A DNA stretch of 64,000 nucleotides from Luteirhabdus salina (GTDB lineage: Bacteria > Bacteroidota > Bacteroidia > Flavobacteriales > Flavobacteriaceae). Location: positions 935,064 through 999,063 of the forward strand of contig JALAHT010000001.1 of the NCBI GenBank assembly GCA_025384855.1, in the 5' to 3' direction. The position numbers were made by a program, and so were the translations under genes. Positions 45,542 to 53,978 of this stretch are shown here, one piece after another. Position 1 is the stretch's first letter, and each line of letters starts with the position of its first letter. A model generated the notes under the pieces. The model had not been told where the DNA came from and did not search any database. It worked only from the letters and a program-made list of their open reading frames with translations.

Positions 45542-45755
45542 TTTTTCTGTTTTTATACAGAAAGTAAATTCCTAAAACAATTCCGAAGAACAAGGCTGGA
45601 AGAATAAAATCATCAATAGGGCCCTGTGGGGGTAGTCGCTGACTATCAGGTGGCGGTGGGCCGGACTGATTGTCTGTCATAGACTGTCCCATAGACGTGG
45701 CACCATTTAAGAAAATGAGTGCGAAGGTTATTAATGTTACGATTTGGGGTCGCAT
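45522..45755 (-). CDS. Small secreted/membrane protein with Pro-rich linker
   Basis: 77 residues: signal peptide (1-24, about TSMGQ), a Pro/Gln-rich linker (GPPPPDSQRLPPQGPIDD) and one C-terminal TM helix (FILPALFFGIVLGIYFLY) followed by a basic KNRKT tail. The layout is common among tiny Flavobacteriaceae proteins of unknown function. It overlaps the ribE 3' end by 20 bases on the opposite strand. 45756-45937 is AT-rich and shows nothing further. Confidence 0.65.
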   Translation of the reverse strand: MRPQIVTLITFALIFLNGATSMGQSMTDNQSGPPPPDSQRLPPQGPIDDFILPALFFGIVLGIYFLYKNRKTINIRS

Positions 45756-45937
45756 AATTAAGTGGCTAATGTACTAAAATTTTTTTAACAGCAAAGAAAA
45801 CTATTCTTTATCAAACAATTAAAAACGTGAAAATCCAAAATTTAGTATAGAAATCAAGTATTCACGAACTTTAAAAATTACCCTCCACTTCTTTCATGTC
45901 AAAAAATATTCAAAGCAATATACTTCAAAAATATTTG

Positions 45938-46011
45938 TGGTCCCACTTGGGCTCGAACCAAGGACCCCCTGATTATGAGTCAGGTGCTCTAACCAGCTGA
46001 GCTATGGGACC
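45938..46011 (-). tRNA. tRNA with CAU anticodon (Met or Ile2)
   Basis: 74 bases on the minus strand: acceptor GGTCCCA/TGGGACC, D arm TAGCTCAGCTGGTTAGAGC, anticodon stem CCTGA/TCAGG around CTCATAA (anticodon CAU), T arm CTTGG-TTCGAGC-CCAAG and discriminator A. G1-C72 rules out initiator Met. Whether it is elongator Met or a lysidine-modified Ile2 depends on TilS recognition and cannot be settled by eye. CCA is not encoded. Confidence 0.93.
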
Positions 46012-46078
46012 GACGGTTTGCAAATGTAAAATGTTTTAAACATACTGCAAACAAAATACCTTAAATTATGGCAAGGCC

Positions 46079-46489
46079 TTATCCTGCATCGATTTCTTGA
46101 CAAAGCTCGACTAACACCCCGTGGGATGACTTTGGGTGAAGGAAGGCTACCCATTTGTTATCGGCACCTCTTTTTGGGGTTTTATTCAAAATTTGGAACC
46201 CCTCTTTTTCCAATCGTTCGATCTCTGCTTCAATATTAGTTACGGAAAAAGCGACATGGTGGATTCCCTCTCCTCTTTTTTCTATGAATTTCGCGATCGC
46301 ACTATCGGGGTTTTGCGCTTGCAGCAATTCTATTTTGCTTTCACCACACTTGAAAAAAGAGGTGGTTACCGCTTCGCTTTCCACCACTTCTTCCTTATAG
46401 GGTTCAACTCCTAAAAGTGCAGTGTAAACTTTATTTGCCGCTTCAATATCGGTAACGGCAATGCCAAGATGTTCAATTTTATCTAACAT
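46079..46489 (-). CDS. mce: Methylmalonyl-CoA epimerase
   Basis: Interconverts (2R)- and (2S)-methylmalonyl-CoA, linking propionate to succinyl-CoA. Glyoxalase/VOC fold: IEHLGIAVTDIEAA with the first metal His, EGIHHVAFSVTNIEAE with the middle ligand, and HGVLVELCQ with the Glu ligand. The start is taken at 46489 (136 residues); the longer frame to 46525 begins upstream of a minus-strand TATTTTTG box and so lies outside the likely transcript. Mutase genes are not adjacent. Confidence 0.9.
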   Translation of the reverse strand: MLDKIEHLGIAVTDIEAANKVYTALLGVEPYKEEVVESEAVTTSFFKCGESKIELLQAQNPDSAIAKFIEKRGEGIHHVAFSVTNIEAEIERLEKEGFQILNKTPKRGADNKWVAFLHPKSSHGVLVELCQEIDAG

Positions 46490-46513
46490 AGTATCGACTC
46501 TTTTTATCGGTTT

Positions 46514-46545
46514 CAAAAATAACAAATAGGATTATGCTATTTTTG
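46514..46545. promoter_or_regulatory. Divergent -7 elements (mce / rbfA)
   Basis: Minus strand TATTTTTG (complement of 46514-46521) for mce; plus strand TATTTTTG (46538-46545) for rbfA. The rbfA box ends 4 bases before its ATG, so that mRNA may be leaderless. Confidence 0.5.
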
Positions 46546-46549
46546 CAAT

Positions 46550-46945
46550 ATGACAGAAAGTAACAGACAGAAGAAAATCGCAGGCGTTTTACAAAACGAT
46601 TTGGCTAAAGTATTGCAGGAATTGTTGCGATCGTCGGGGCAGTTGAATACAATTTTGACAGTCTCGAAAGTAACCGTGACCGCCGATCTGTCGATTGCGA
46701 AAGCGTATGTTAGCGTTTTCCCTCCACAAAAAGCAAACGACCTTATCAAGGAGCTCAAAGAATTGACTCCAAAGATTAAACATGAGGTCGCACAGCTTAC
46801 GAAGCATCAATTACGAAAGATGCCTGACCTAATTTTTTACAACGATGATACGATGGAGTACATCGAAAACATTGAAAAAGCGGTAAAGAAAGGGGAAAAC
46901 CCAATCGACAATCCTGACTTATTGGACAAACGTAAAAAGTCCTAA
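46550..46945 (+). CDS. rbfA: 30S ribosome-binding factor A
   Basis: Late 30S maturation factor. The KH-type fold shows RQKKIAGVLQNDLAKVLQ at the start, TVSKVTVTADLSIAKAYVSVFP (beta strands) and the RKMPDLIFYNDDTMEY signature near the end. 131 residues. The gene starts almost at the predicted transcription start. The LolE-type gene follows after 2 bases, with GTG start. Confidence 0.93.
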   Translation: MTESNRQKKIAGVLQNDLAKVLQELLRSSGQLNTILTVSKVTVTADLSIAKAYVSVFPPQKANDLIKELKELTPKIKHEVAQLTKHQLRKMPDLIFYNDDTMEYIENIEKAVKKGENPIDNPDLLDKRKKS

Positions 46946-46947
46946 GG

Positions 46948-48153
46948 GTGAACTTTCCGCTCTACATCGCCAAGCGGTATCTTTTTACCAAAAGCTCCAA
47001 TAATGCCATCAATATTATTGCGAGCATCGCCGCGTTAGGTGTTATTGTAGGAGCACTTGCACTATTTGTGGTTTTATCCGGGTTCTCCGGATTGAAGGAT
47101 TTCAGCTTGCAATTTACCAACGTCTTCGATAGCGATATAAAGGTTATACCGCAATCTGGAAAAACACTATCATTAAGCGAGGAACAGGTATCAAGTCTTG
47201 CCGACATCGACGGAATAGTTGCTTATTCCAAAGTTATTGAAGAGCGCGTTTTTCTTCAGTACAACGGAAAGAGCCATATTGCTTTTATAAAAGGAGTCGA
47301 TGATCGCTACAATGATGTGAATCCCTCCGATAGTATTTTATTTGCCGGTCGTTGGTTTGCCGAAGATAAAAACGAAGTGTTCGTGGGATATAATATTGCG
47401 GCCAAACTTTCTTTGGGCATGCAGGATTATAATTCATTTTTAGAATTGTATGTGCCAAAGCCTGGTAAAGGGCAAATATTGGCAACCGATCTTTCCAGTG
47501 CCTTCAGCAAACAAAATGTGGTGGTTTCGGGTATTTATGACGTAAATGAAGACTTAAACGGAAAGTATGTCTTTAGTGAAATTGACCTCGCTCGCGATTT
47601 GTTGAACTTAGAAGAAAACGAATACTCTTCGCTTTCCATTAAGCTGGAAGCAGGTGCCGATGAAAATGATGTCCGCGACTCGCTCCAACAGGTCTTAGGC
47701 TCGAATATTGAAATTTTAAATCGGATTCAGCAAAATGACGCACTCTATAAAATGTTGAATACCGAAAATATTGCGGTATATCTTATTTTCACATTAGTAT
47801 TAATTATCGCGCTTTTCAACGTTATCGGATCTATCATTATGATGATTCTCGATAAGCGAAAGAACATAAAAACACTATACAATCTGGGGGCTACTTTACC
47901 CGAGATACGAAGAATCTTTTTACTTCAAGGAACATTGATGACTACCTTGGGTGGGGTGTTAGGAATTTTTATTGGGGTATTATTGGTGCTTGCACAGCTT
48001 CAGTTCGAATTCGTGAACATTACCGCTTCCTTGCCTTATCCTGTAAAATTAAAAGCCACAAATGTCTTAATTGTTTTTGTAACGATTACCGTTCTTGGTT
48101 TCATCGCTTCAAAAATTGCATCTAGTAGAGTTCGTAAAAAGTTGATACAGTAG
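46948..48153 (+). CDS. FtsX-like ABC permease (LolC/LolE-type)
   Basis: Inner-membrane permease of the lipoprotein-releasing/MacB class. N-terminal TM (about 22-45, INIIASIAALGVIVGALALF), a large periplasmic domain (about 50-265), then three C-terminal TMs with the FtsX signature LFNVIGSIIMMILDKRKNIKTLYNLGAT. 401 residues. GTG start, 2 bases after rbfA; no ATPase partner adjacent. It converges on dusB with a 2-base gap. Confidence 0.88.
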   Translation: MNFPLYIAKRYLFTKSSNNAINIIASIAALGVIVGALALFVVLSGFSGLKDFSLQFTNVFDSDIKVIPQSGKTLSLSEEQVSSLADIDGIVAYSKVIEERVFLQYNGKSHIAFIKGVDDRYNDVNPSDSILFAGRWFAEDKNEVFVGYNIAAKLSLGMQDYNSFLELYVPKPGKGQILATDLSSAFSKQNVVVSGIYDVNEDLNGKYVFSEIDLARDLLNLEENEYSSLSIKLEAGADENDVRDSLQQVLGSNIEILNRIQQNDALYKMLNTENIAVYLIFTLVLIIALFNVIGSIIMMILDKRKNIKTLYNLGATLPEIRRIFLLQGTLMTTLGGVLGIFIGVLLVLAQLQFEFVNITASLPYPVKLKATNVLIVFVTITVLGFIASKIASSRVRKKLIQ

Positions 48154-48155
48154 AT

Positions 48156-49148
48156 TTAGGCGAATTGATGGTCGCCAAATTTTTCCAACACCTCATCGAA
48201 AGCTGCAAACACATCGGCGCTATCATCGCTGGTTACCATTTTCATTCGATACTCCTTAAAGTGTGGAATTCCTTTGAAATAGTTGGTGTAATGGCGTCGG
48301 GTTTCTAAAACGCCTAGTTTTTCACCTTTCCAATCGATCGACATCTGAAGGTGACGTCTAGCAGCATCCACTCTTTCCTGCATGGTAGGTGGCGGAAGGT
48401 GCTTTCCGGTTTTTATAAAATGCTTCACTTCTTTAAAAAACCAAGGATATCCGATACTTGCACGTCCGATCATAGCGCCATCCAATCCATATTCGTCGCG
48501 CATTTCCACCGCACGTTCCGGTGTATTTACGTCGCCATTACCAAAGACTGGAATATGCATCCGCTGATTATTCTTAACTTCAGCTATCGGTCGCCAATCG
48601 GCATCGCCTTTATACATCTGCGCCCTAGTTCTTCCATGGATCGAAATTGCCTTGCAACCCACATCTTGCAATCTTTCGGCTACCTCTACTATCTTAATAC
48701 TATCGTGGTCCCAGCCCAGGCGTGTCTTTACGGTAACGGGTAATTTGGTATGCTTTACCATTGCTTCCGTAAGGGAAACCATTAGGTCGATATCCTTCAA
48801 AATACCGGCACCGGCTCCTTTACTGACGACCTTTTTCACCGGACAACCAAAATTGATATCTATGATATCGGGTCCGCTGGCTTCAACGATTTCAACACTT
48901 TGTAGCATCGATTCGAGGTTTGCGCCGAAAATTTGAATACCTACAGGTCGTTCTTTTTCGTAGATGTCGAGTTTCATGACACTTTTAGCGGCATCACGAA
49001 TAAGACCTTCCGAAGAGATAAACTCGGTATACACCACATCTGCACCCTGTTCCTTACAAAGGGCACGGAATGGTGGGTCGCTTACATCCTCCATGGGGGC
49101 AAGCAACAGCGGAAACGCTCCTACATCTATTGATCCAATTTTTGCCAT
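48156..49148 (-). CDS. dusB: tRNA-dihydrouridine synthase (DusB-like)
   Basis: FMN-dependent reduction of uridine in tRNA. PLLLAPMEDVSDPPFR opens the TIM barrel; the catalytic Cys is in NFGCPVKKVVSKGAGAG; the FMN motifs VTVKTRLGWD, SIHGRTRAQMYKG and VFGNGDVNTPE follow. 330 residues. The assignment to DusB rather than DusA or DusC rests on overall pattern. Convergent with the LolE-type gene. Confidence 0.93.
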   Translation of the reverse strand: MAKIGSIDVGAFPLLLAPMEDVSDPPFRALCKEQGADVVYTEFISSEGLIRDAAKSVMKLDIYEKERPVGIQIFGANLESMLQSVEIVEASGPDIIDINFGCPVKKVVSKGAGAGILKDIDLMVSLTEAMVKHTKLPVTVKTRLGWDHDSIKIVEVAERLQDVGCKAISIHGRTRAQMYKGDADWRPIAEVKNNQRMHIPVFGNGDVNTPERAVEMRDEYGLDGAMIGRASIGYPWFFKEVKHFIKTGKHLPPPTMQERVDAARRHLQMSIDWKGEKLGVLETRRHYTNYFKGIPHFKEYRMKMVTSDDSADVFAAFDEVLEKFGDHQFA

Positions 49149-49206
49149 GCTGCAAAATTAAGTAAATTCTACTTCCTTTAGCATAAAGGATTTGAATCCA
49201 ATATTA

Positions 49207-51615
49207 TTATTTTAATCGATTTTCTTCTTCTGAAGTTACGTTTGGATTGGTGTTCTCTAAACTAGTATTTCCGAAGGAATAGGTGAAGCCAACTCTAAAT
49301 AAGCGAGACTCCGGTCTGGCAAAATAGGAATTATCTTGATTAAAGTATTGAGAGCGTACCCTAACATTATTCGTGTTAAAAATATCATCGACCCCTACGG
49401 TAATACTACCTCGATCGTTCCACAGCGATTTTCGAACCGACAATGAAAGGTTAAACTGATTCTTATACTCTGTGGCACCACTAATAAAATTTGAAATATA
49501 TACTGCCGATAGATCGGAGGTCCAACTGCGATCCTTAGAAAGTGTTAGTCTACTAAATAATTGACCATAAAACCCAAAGGTTTCGTTCGTATACGTTAAC
49601 GGTGTACTTTCCAGTGCGAAGAATTCACTTTCTAGGTGAAATGAAGAGGTTACGGCACTTAAATACCACCAATTCGTTATATAGGAAACATATTGAAAAT
49701 CGAGGCTATACTGCTGAAATTGAATGGAGTTAGTATGTAATTGCCTTATATTCATAGTTTCATTATTCTGAAAAGTAAGCAATTCCAATGCGTTGTCTAT
49801 TTGTTGAAAATAGGCGTCTATAAAAAATTTGTTTTTAAACCCATAACTCAAGCTAATTTTATCCTCAAAGGAAGGTAGTAAATTGGGGTTTCCTTGGTTA
49901 AAGTTGTTCTCATTCAAGAAATAACGAAAGGGGTTTAAGCTTTCATATCTTGGACGCTCAATAGATCGTTTGTAGGCTGCACCAAAAGTGTGATCATCAC
50001 TAGCTTTGTATGTAGCTGAAAGGGTCGGAAACAATTCAAAATATTGTTGGGTATTTACAACCCCTAATGACTGCGAATCTCCCTCGATATCGGTGTATTC
50101 TCCGCGTAGCCCAAAAGATAAGGCCCATTTGGCCCACGATTTTTCAAACGTAAAGTATCCTGCTGCAATATTTTCAGAATACAAAAATACATCTGAAAGC
50201 ATTGGTACAAAGACTTCACTATTATTTGCGTTATCAAAAAATCGGAGCCCACTGTCGGTATCGATGTCGGAATATTTTAAACCCGTCAGAAATGACCCAC
50301 CCCAGAAGGAAACTTCACCATCTACCTTGGCAGTCAAAATCTGTGTATTCTGTTCGGCATTGGTATGAAAACGAATTTGGTTTAAAAAAGCTCCGTCTGG
50401 CGAAAAGTAGTCACTCATCAATTGTTGGTCCTGTGAGTGAAAATAATCCACATATTGGGTTGTAACGTCTATTGCCGCTCCCTCGTCTCCAATATCCAGA
50501 TGATACGATGCTTGAAGGTTTAGGTTTTGAAGTTCTTTTTGCACATCGCTATTTGTGAGAAATAGCGAATCCAATTCTCTAGAGGCGCTGAATATCTCAT
50601 TTCGTTGAAAATTATCGAATGTATTGTCAGGAGCATATACTAAAGAGGCTGAAAGCCCTAAGGAATTAGACTCGTCGAGCGTAAATTCTGCAGACGCGTT
50701 AGCTTGGTGGGTATCGCTATGGGTGATTCTCGTGAAATCGCTTTCCCAAATACTTTTAGTTGTGCCGTCAGGATTGAAAAAGCGAATGTAATTCTCATCC
50801 TTTTTCTGCTCTTTTCTCGGACTAAAGCTATAACTTCCATACAAGTTAAGCCAATTGTTTTTATAGAAGTGGCTCGTGCCGAATTGATATTTCGGGAATA
50901 TACCTTGCTCATAGGTTCCGTTTACAGCTCCCTTATACCCCGGACTTAATGCTTTGGTAGTATTGATATTAAGAATCGTATTGGCATCCGAATCGTACTG
51001 AGCAGAAGGATTTGTTATTACCTCGACCGATTTGATAATAGCGGCATCTAAATTTCGTAAAAATGAATTTGTTTCATTTGGAGAAAGGTATACACGGCGT
51101 CCATTAATGTAGATTGTAGTGGGTCTATTTTTAATGCGGATATTTTCGCCGATAACAAGTACCCCTGGTGTTTTTTTCAGAAGGTCGAAGGTATTTCCCG
51201 TTGAAAACGAAGAATTTTCTACCTCAAAAACCAATCGGCCCGCCTCTTTCCTGACTTTAGGCTGACGAACATTTACGACCGTTTCATCCAGGTTCTTAAT
51301 TTCCTCTTTTAAAACTATACTGCCCAAATTCAAGGTTTCAGGAACCGAAACATCCCTTTCAACTGAACGAAAGCCTAAATATCTAAATACGATTTTATAA
51401 ATTCCTCGCTGTAAGCCTTTTAACACAAATTGCCCCTCTTCATCGGTTGTAACACCTAAAAATGGTTCGGATTCGTTTTCTTTATATGCTAATATAGATG
51501 CAAATGGAAGAGGATTTTCATCCGATTTATGTACCACCCCAAAGACTTTGTATTCCTGTGAATACGAAGATGTGCCCATAAAGGCAACGACGAGAAGCAA
51601 AAGATATCTTCGCAT
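49207..51615 (-). CDS. TonB-dependent-receptor-like outer-membrane beta-barrel protein
   Basis: Outer-membrane transporter or receptor of unknown ligand. A signal peptide (1-19) leads to a carboxypeptidase-regulatory domain (about 22-105; VFGVVHKSDENPLPFASI opening), then a plug (TPGVLVIGENIRIKNRPTTIYINGRRV region) and a long barrel (about 230-780) of the OMP_b-brl_3 kind. 802 residues. No SusD or TonB partner is adjacent and no canonical TonB box can be singled out. The stop is 58 bases upstream of the dusB start. Confidence 0.87.
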   Translation of the reverse strand: MRRYLLLLVVAFMGTSSYSQEYKVFGVVHKSDENPLPFASILAYKENESEPFLGVTTDEEGQFVLKGLQRGIYKIVFRYLGFRSVERDVSVPETLNLGSIVLKEEIKNLDETVVNVRQPKVRKEAGRLVFEVENSSFSTGNTFDLLKKTPGVLVIGENIRIKNRPTTIYINGRRVYLSPNETNSFLRNLDAAIIKSVEVITNPSAQYDSDANTILNINTTKALSPGYKGAVNGTYEQGIFPKYQFGTSHFYKNNWLNLYGSYSFSPRKEQKKDENYIRFFNPDGTTKSIWESDFTRITHSDTHQANASAEFTLDESNSLGLSASLVYAPDNTFDNFQRNEIFSASRELDSLFLTNSDVQKELQNLNLQASYHLDIGDEGAAIDVTTQYVDYFHSQDQQLMSDYFSPDGAFLNQIRFHTNAEQNTQILTAKVDGEVSFWGGSFLTGLKYSDIDTDSGLRFFDNANNSEVFVPMLSDVFLYSENIAAGYFTFEKSWAKWALSFGLRGEYTDIEGDSQSLGVVNTQQYFELFPTLSATYKASDDHTFGAAYKRSIERPRYESLNPFRYFLNENNFNQGNPNLLPSFEDKISLSYGFKNKFFIDAYFQQIDNALELLTFQNNETMNIRQLHTNSIQFQQYSLDFQYVSYITNWWYLSAVTSSFHLESEFFALESTPLTYTNETFGFYGQLFSRLTLSKDRSWTSDLSAVYISNFISGATEYKNQFNLSLSVRKSLWNDRGSITVGVDDIFNTNNVRVRSQYFNQDNSYFARPESRLFRVGFTYSFGNTSLENTNPNVTSEEENRLK

Positions 51616-51766
51616 GGGGACGTTAGGTTTATTACAAACGGCGTTGGGGAGCGAAAAACACGCGCTTTATTACAGAGCGATGTACAAATATGTAGAATTT
51701 TTCACTTATACTAAAAATTATATAACCATCATCACTTACAAACAATACAATCGCATTTATTTACGC

Positions 51767-51774
51767 TATATTTG
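51767..51774 (+). promoter_or_regulatory. Putative -7 promoter element for lepA
   Basis: TATATTTG, a full TAnnTTTG match. The ATG lies 98 bases further on, an unusually long leader for this window. Within it GTCAATC/GATTGAC (51781-51809 region) and ACGGA/TCCGT can pair. Confidence 0.5.
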
Positions 51775-51872
51775 CAACGGAAGTCAATCACCTAAATTAT
51801 TGAGGATTGACGGAACGGAAGATGGATTTTTGAAAGAAGGACACTGCTCCGTTTAGAGTAGAAAAAGTTACT

Positions 51873-53669
51873 ATGAAGAATATTCGAAATTTTTGTATTA
51901 TCGCCCATATCGATCACGGTAAAAGTACCTTGGCCGATCGATTGCTAGATGCAACAGCAACGGTAACCGCACGTGAAAAAAAGGAACAGTTGTTAGATAG
52001 TATGGACCTCGAGCGTGAACGTGGTATTACAATAAAAAGTCATGCCATACAGATGGATTATGTTTATGAGGGCGAAACGTACACCTTAAACCTCATTGAT
52101 ACCCCAGGACACGTAGACTTTTCCTATGAAGTATCGCGAAGTATTGCTGCTTGTGAAGGCGCTTTATTAGTAGTAGATGCGGCACAGAGTATTCAGGCAC
52201 AGACCATTTCAAACTTATACTTGGCGCTGGAAAACGACTTAGAGATTATTCCTGTGTTAAATAAAGTTGACCTCCCATCAGCAAATCCAGAAGAGGTAAC
52301 CGACGATATTGTTGATTTGCTAGGATGTGATGCTGAAGAGGTTATCCCTGCTAGCGCTAAAACAGGACTTGGAATCGAAAATATTCTTAAAGCCATCATC
52401 GAACGAATTCCTGCTCCGAAAGGAAATCCCGATGAACCACTGCAAGCCCTTATCTTCGACTCGGTATACAACCCTTTTCGAGGAGTTGAAACCTATTTTA
52501 GGGTGTTGAACGGAGAAATCCGCAAAGGGCAGCACGTGAAGTTTATGGCTACCAATAAAGGTTATGACGCCGACGAGGTAGGAACGCTAAAGTTAAAACA
52601 GCAGCCCAAGGATGTTATTAAAACAGGTGATGTGGGGTACCTTATTACCGGTATCAAGGATGCGCGTGAAGTAAAAGTGGGAGATACCATAACCGATGCC
52701 AAAAATCCTACCACCAATATGATTGCTGGTTTCGAGGACGTAAAACCTATGGTATTTGCGGGTATCTATCCAGTAGACACCGAAGATTATGAAGAACTGC
52801 GAGCCTCGATGGAAAAGCTTCAGCTTAATGACGCTTCCTTGGTATTTCAACCAGAAAGTTCTGCCGCACTTGGTTTCGGTTTCCGTTGCGGTTTCTTAGG
52901 AATGCTTCATTTGGAGATTATTCAGGAGCGATTGGAGCGCGAATTCGATATGACCGTTATTACAACCGTTCCCAACGTTTCGTATCATGCTTATTTAAAC
53001 AGCGAGCCTGATGAAGTTATATTGGTAAACAATCCTTCAGATTTACCAGAGCCTTCTATGTTGAATAGAGTTGAAGAGCCATACATAAATGCGACTATCA
53101 TTACAAAGTCAGATTTTGTGGGACCCGTAATGTCACTTTGTATTGAAAAGCGCGGGGAAATAAAGAATCAAACTTACTTGACTACCGAAAGGGTCGAATT
53201 AGCTTTCGATCTTCCGCTAGCGGAAATCGTATTTGATTTTTATGATCGGTTGAAAACGGTTTCTAGAGGCTATGCCTCTTTCGATTATTCTCCTATTGGA
53301 ATGCGTGAATCGCATTTAGTAAAAGTAGATGTACTGTTAAATGGAAATACGGTCGATGCCTTATCGGCACTGCTACACCGAGATAATGCTTATGATATCG
53401 GAAAGAAGATGTGTGAAAAGTTAAAAGAATTGATTCCGCGTCAACAGTTCGATATCCCTATTCAAGCGGCTATTGGTTCAAAAATTATTGCCCGTGAAAC
53501 GGTAAAAGCCTTGAGAAAGGACGTTACAGCGAAATGTTACGGTGGAGATATTTCCCGTAAGCGTAAGCTCCTTGAAAAACAGAAAAAAGGTAAGAAGCGT
53601 ATGCGTGCCGTCGGAAATGTTGAAATTCCACAAGAAGCTTTTATGGCGGTTTTGAAACTAAACGATTAA
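51873..53669 (+). CDS. lepA: Elongation factor 4
   Basis: Ribosome-associated GTPase. G motifs: G1 [10 protein letters not shown]2 RGITIKS, G3 [10 protein letters not shown]4 NKVDLPSA, G5 SAKTG. The EF4-specific C-terminal domain ends [21 protein letters not shown] with the diagnostic basic stretch. 598 residues, full length. A lone unit with a 5' leader of about 90 bases and a strong terminator. Confidence 0.97.
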   Translation: MKNIRNFCIIAHIDHGKSTLADRLLDATATVTAREKKEQLLDSMDLERERGITIKSHAIQMDYVYEGETYTLNLIDTPGHVDFSYEVSRSIAACEGALLVVDAAQSIQAQTISNLYLALENDLEIIPVLNKVDLPSANPEEVTDDIVDLLGCDAEEVIPASAKTGLGIENILKAIIERIPAPKGNPDEPLQALIFDSVYNPFRGVETYFRVLNGEIRKGQHVKFMATNKGYDADEVGTLKLKQQPKDVIKTGDVGYLITGIKDAREVKVGDTITDAKNPTTNMIAGFEDVKPMVFAGIYPVDTEDYEELRASMEKLQLNDASLVFQPESSAALGFGFRCGFLGMLHLEIIQERLEREFDMTVITTVPNVSYHAYLNSEPDEVILVNNPSDLPEPSMLNRVEEPYINATIITKSDFVGPVMSLCIEKRGEIKNQTYLTTERVELAFDLPLAEIVFDFYDRLKTVSRGYASFDYSPIGMRESHLVKVDVLLNGNTVDALSALLHRDNAYDIGKKMCEKLKELIPRQQFDIPIQAAIGSKIIARETVKALRKDVTAKCYGGDISRKRKLLEKQKKGKKRMRAVGNVEIPQEAFMAVLKLND

Positions 53670-53670
53670 A

Positions 53671-53703
53671 TAAAAAAGCCAGGGATCTCCCCTGGCTTTT
53701 TTA
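53671..53703. terminator. Bidirectional intrinsic terminator (lepA / small lipoprotein gene)
   Basis: AAAAAGCCAGGG pairs with CCCTGGCTTTTT around a 4-5 base loop, with T-runs on both strands. It serves lepA on the plus strand and the small minus-strand lipoprotein gene. Confidence 0.92.
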
Positions 53704-53718
53704 ATACTACAAGCCTTC

Positions 53719-53946
53719 TTAATTTTCGCAGCTTACACCCGCTTCTTGAAGGTCGGATAAGTACACATCGTAATCGGTTCCGGTATCTTCACCATTAACA
53801 GAGGCATTTCCGTTTCCTTCACGGCATAGTTCGAACTCTGGGGTTTGGTCCGAGCTGCAAAAGGTGCAGCTTCTACTCTCCTCATCACTACAGGAAAAAA
53901 GGATTGTAACAACTACTATGTAGAAAGATAAAAATCGAAGTTTCAT
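53719..53946 (-). CDS. Small lipoprotein of unknown function
   Basis: 75 residues; the signal peptide ends in lipobox LFSC (Cys19), then an Asp/Glu/Ser-rich mature part of 57 residues with five more cysteines (SCTFCSS, FELCREG, GVSCEN), which suggests disulfides or a metal-binding site. I do not recognise it. It shares the lepA terminator region and starts 32 bases downstream of the antiporter stop on the same strand. Confidence 0.65.
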   Translation of the reverse strand: MKLRFLSFYIVVVTILFSCSDEESRSCTFCSSDQTPEFELCREGNGNASVNGEDTGTDYDVYLSDLQEAGVSCEN

Positions 53947-53978
53947 ATTGAACTAACGGAAAGGATTGGTGTTTCGTA

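Noticed and set aside
51548-51856. 102-codon plus-strand frame before lepA
   Set aside because: It starts inside the beta-barrel gene on the other strand, spans the lepA promoter, and its translation has no protein-like pattern.
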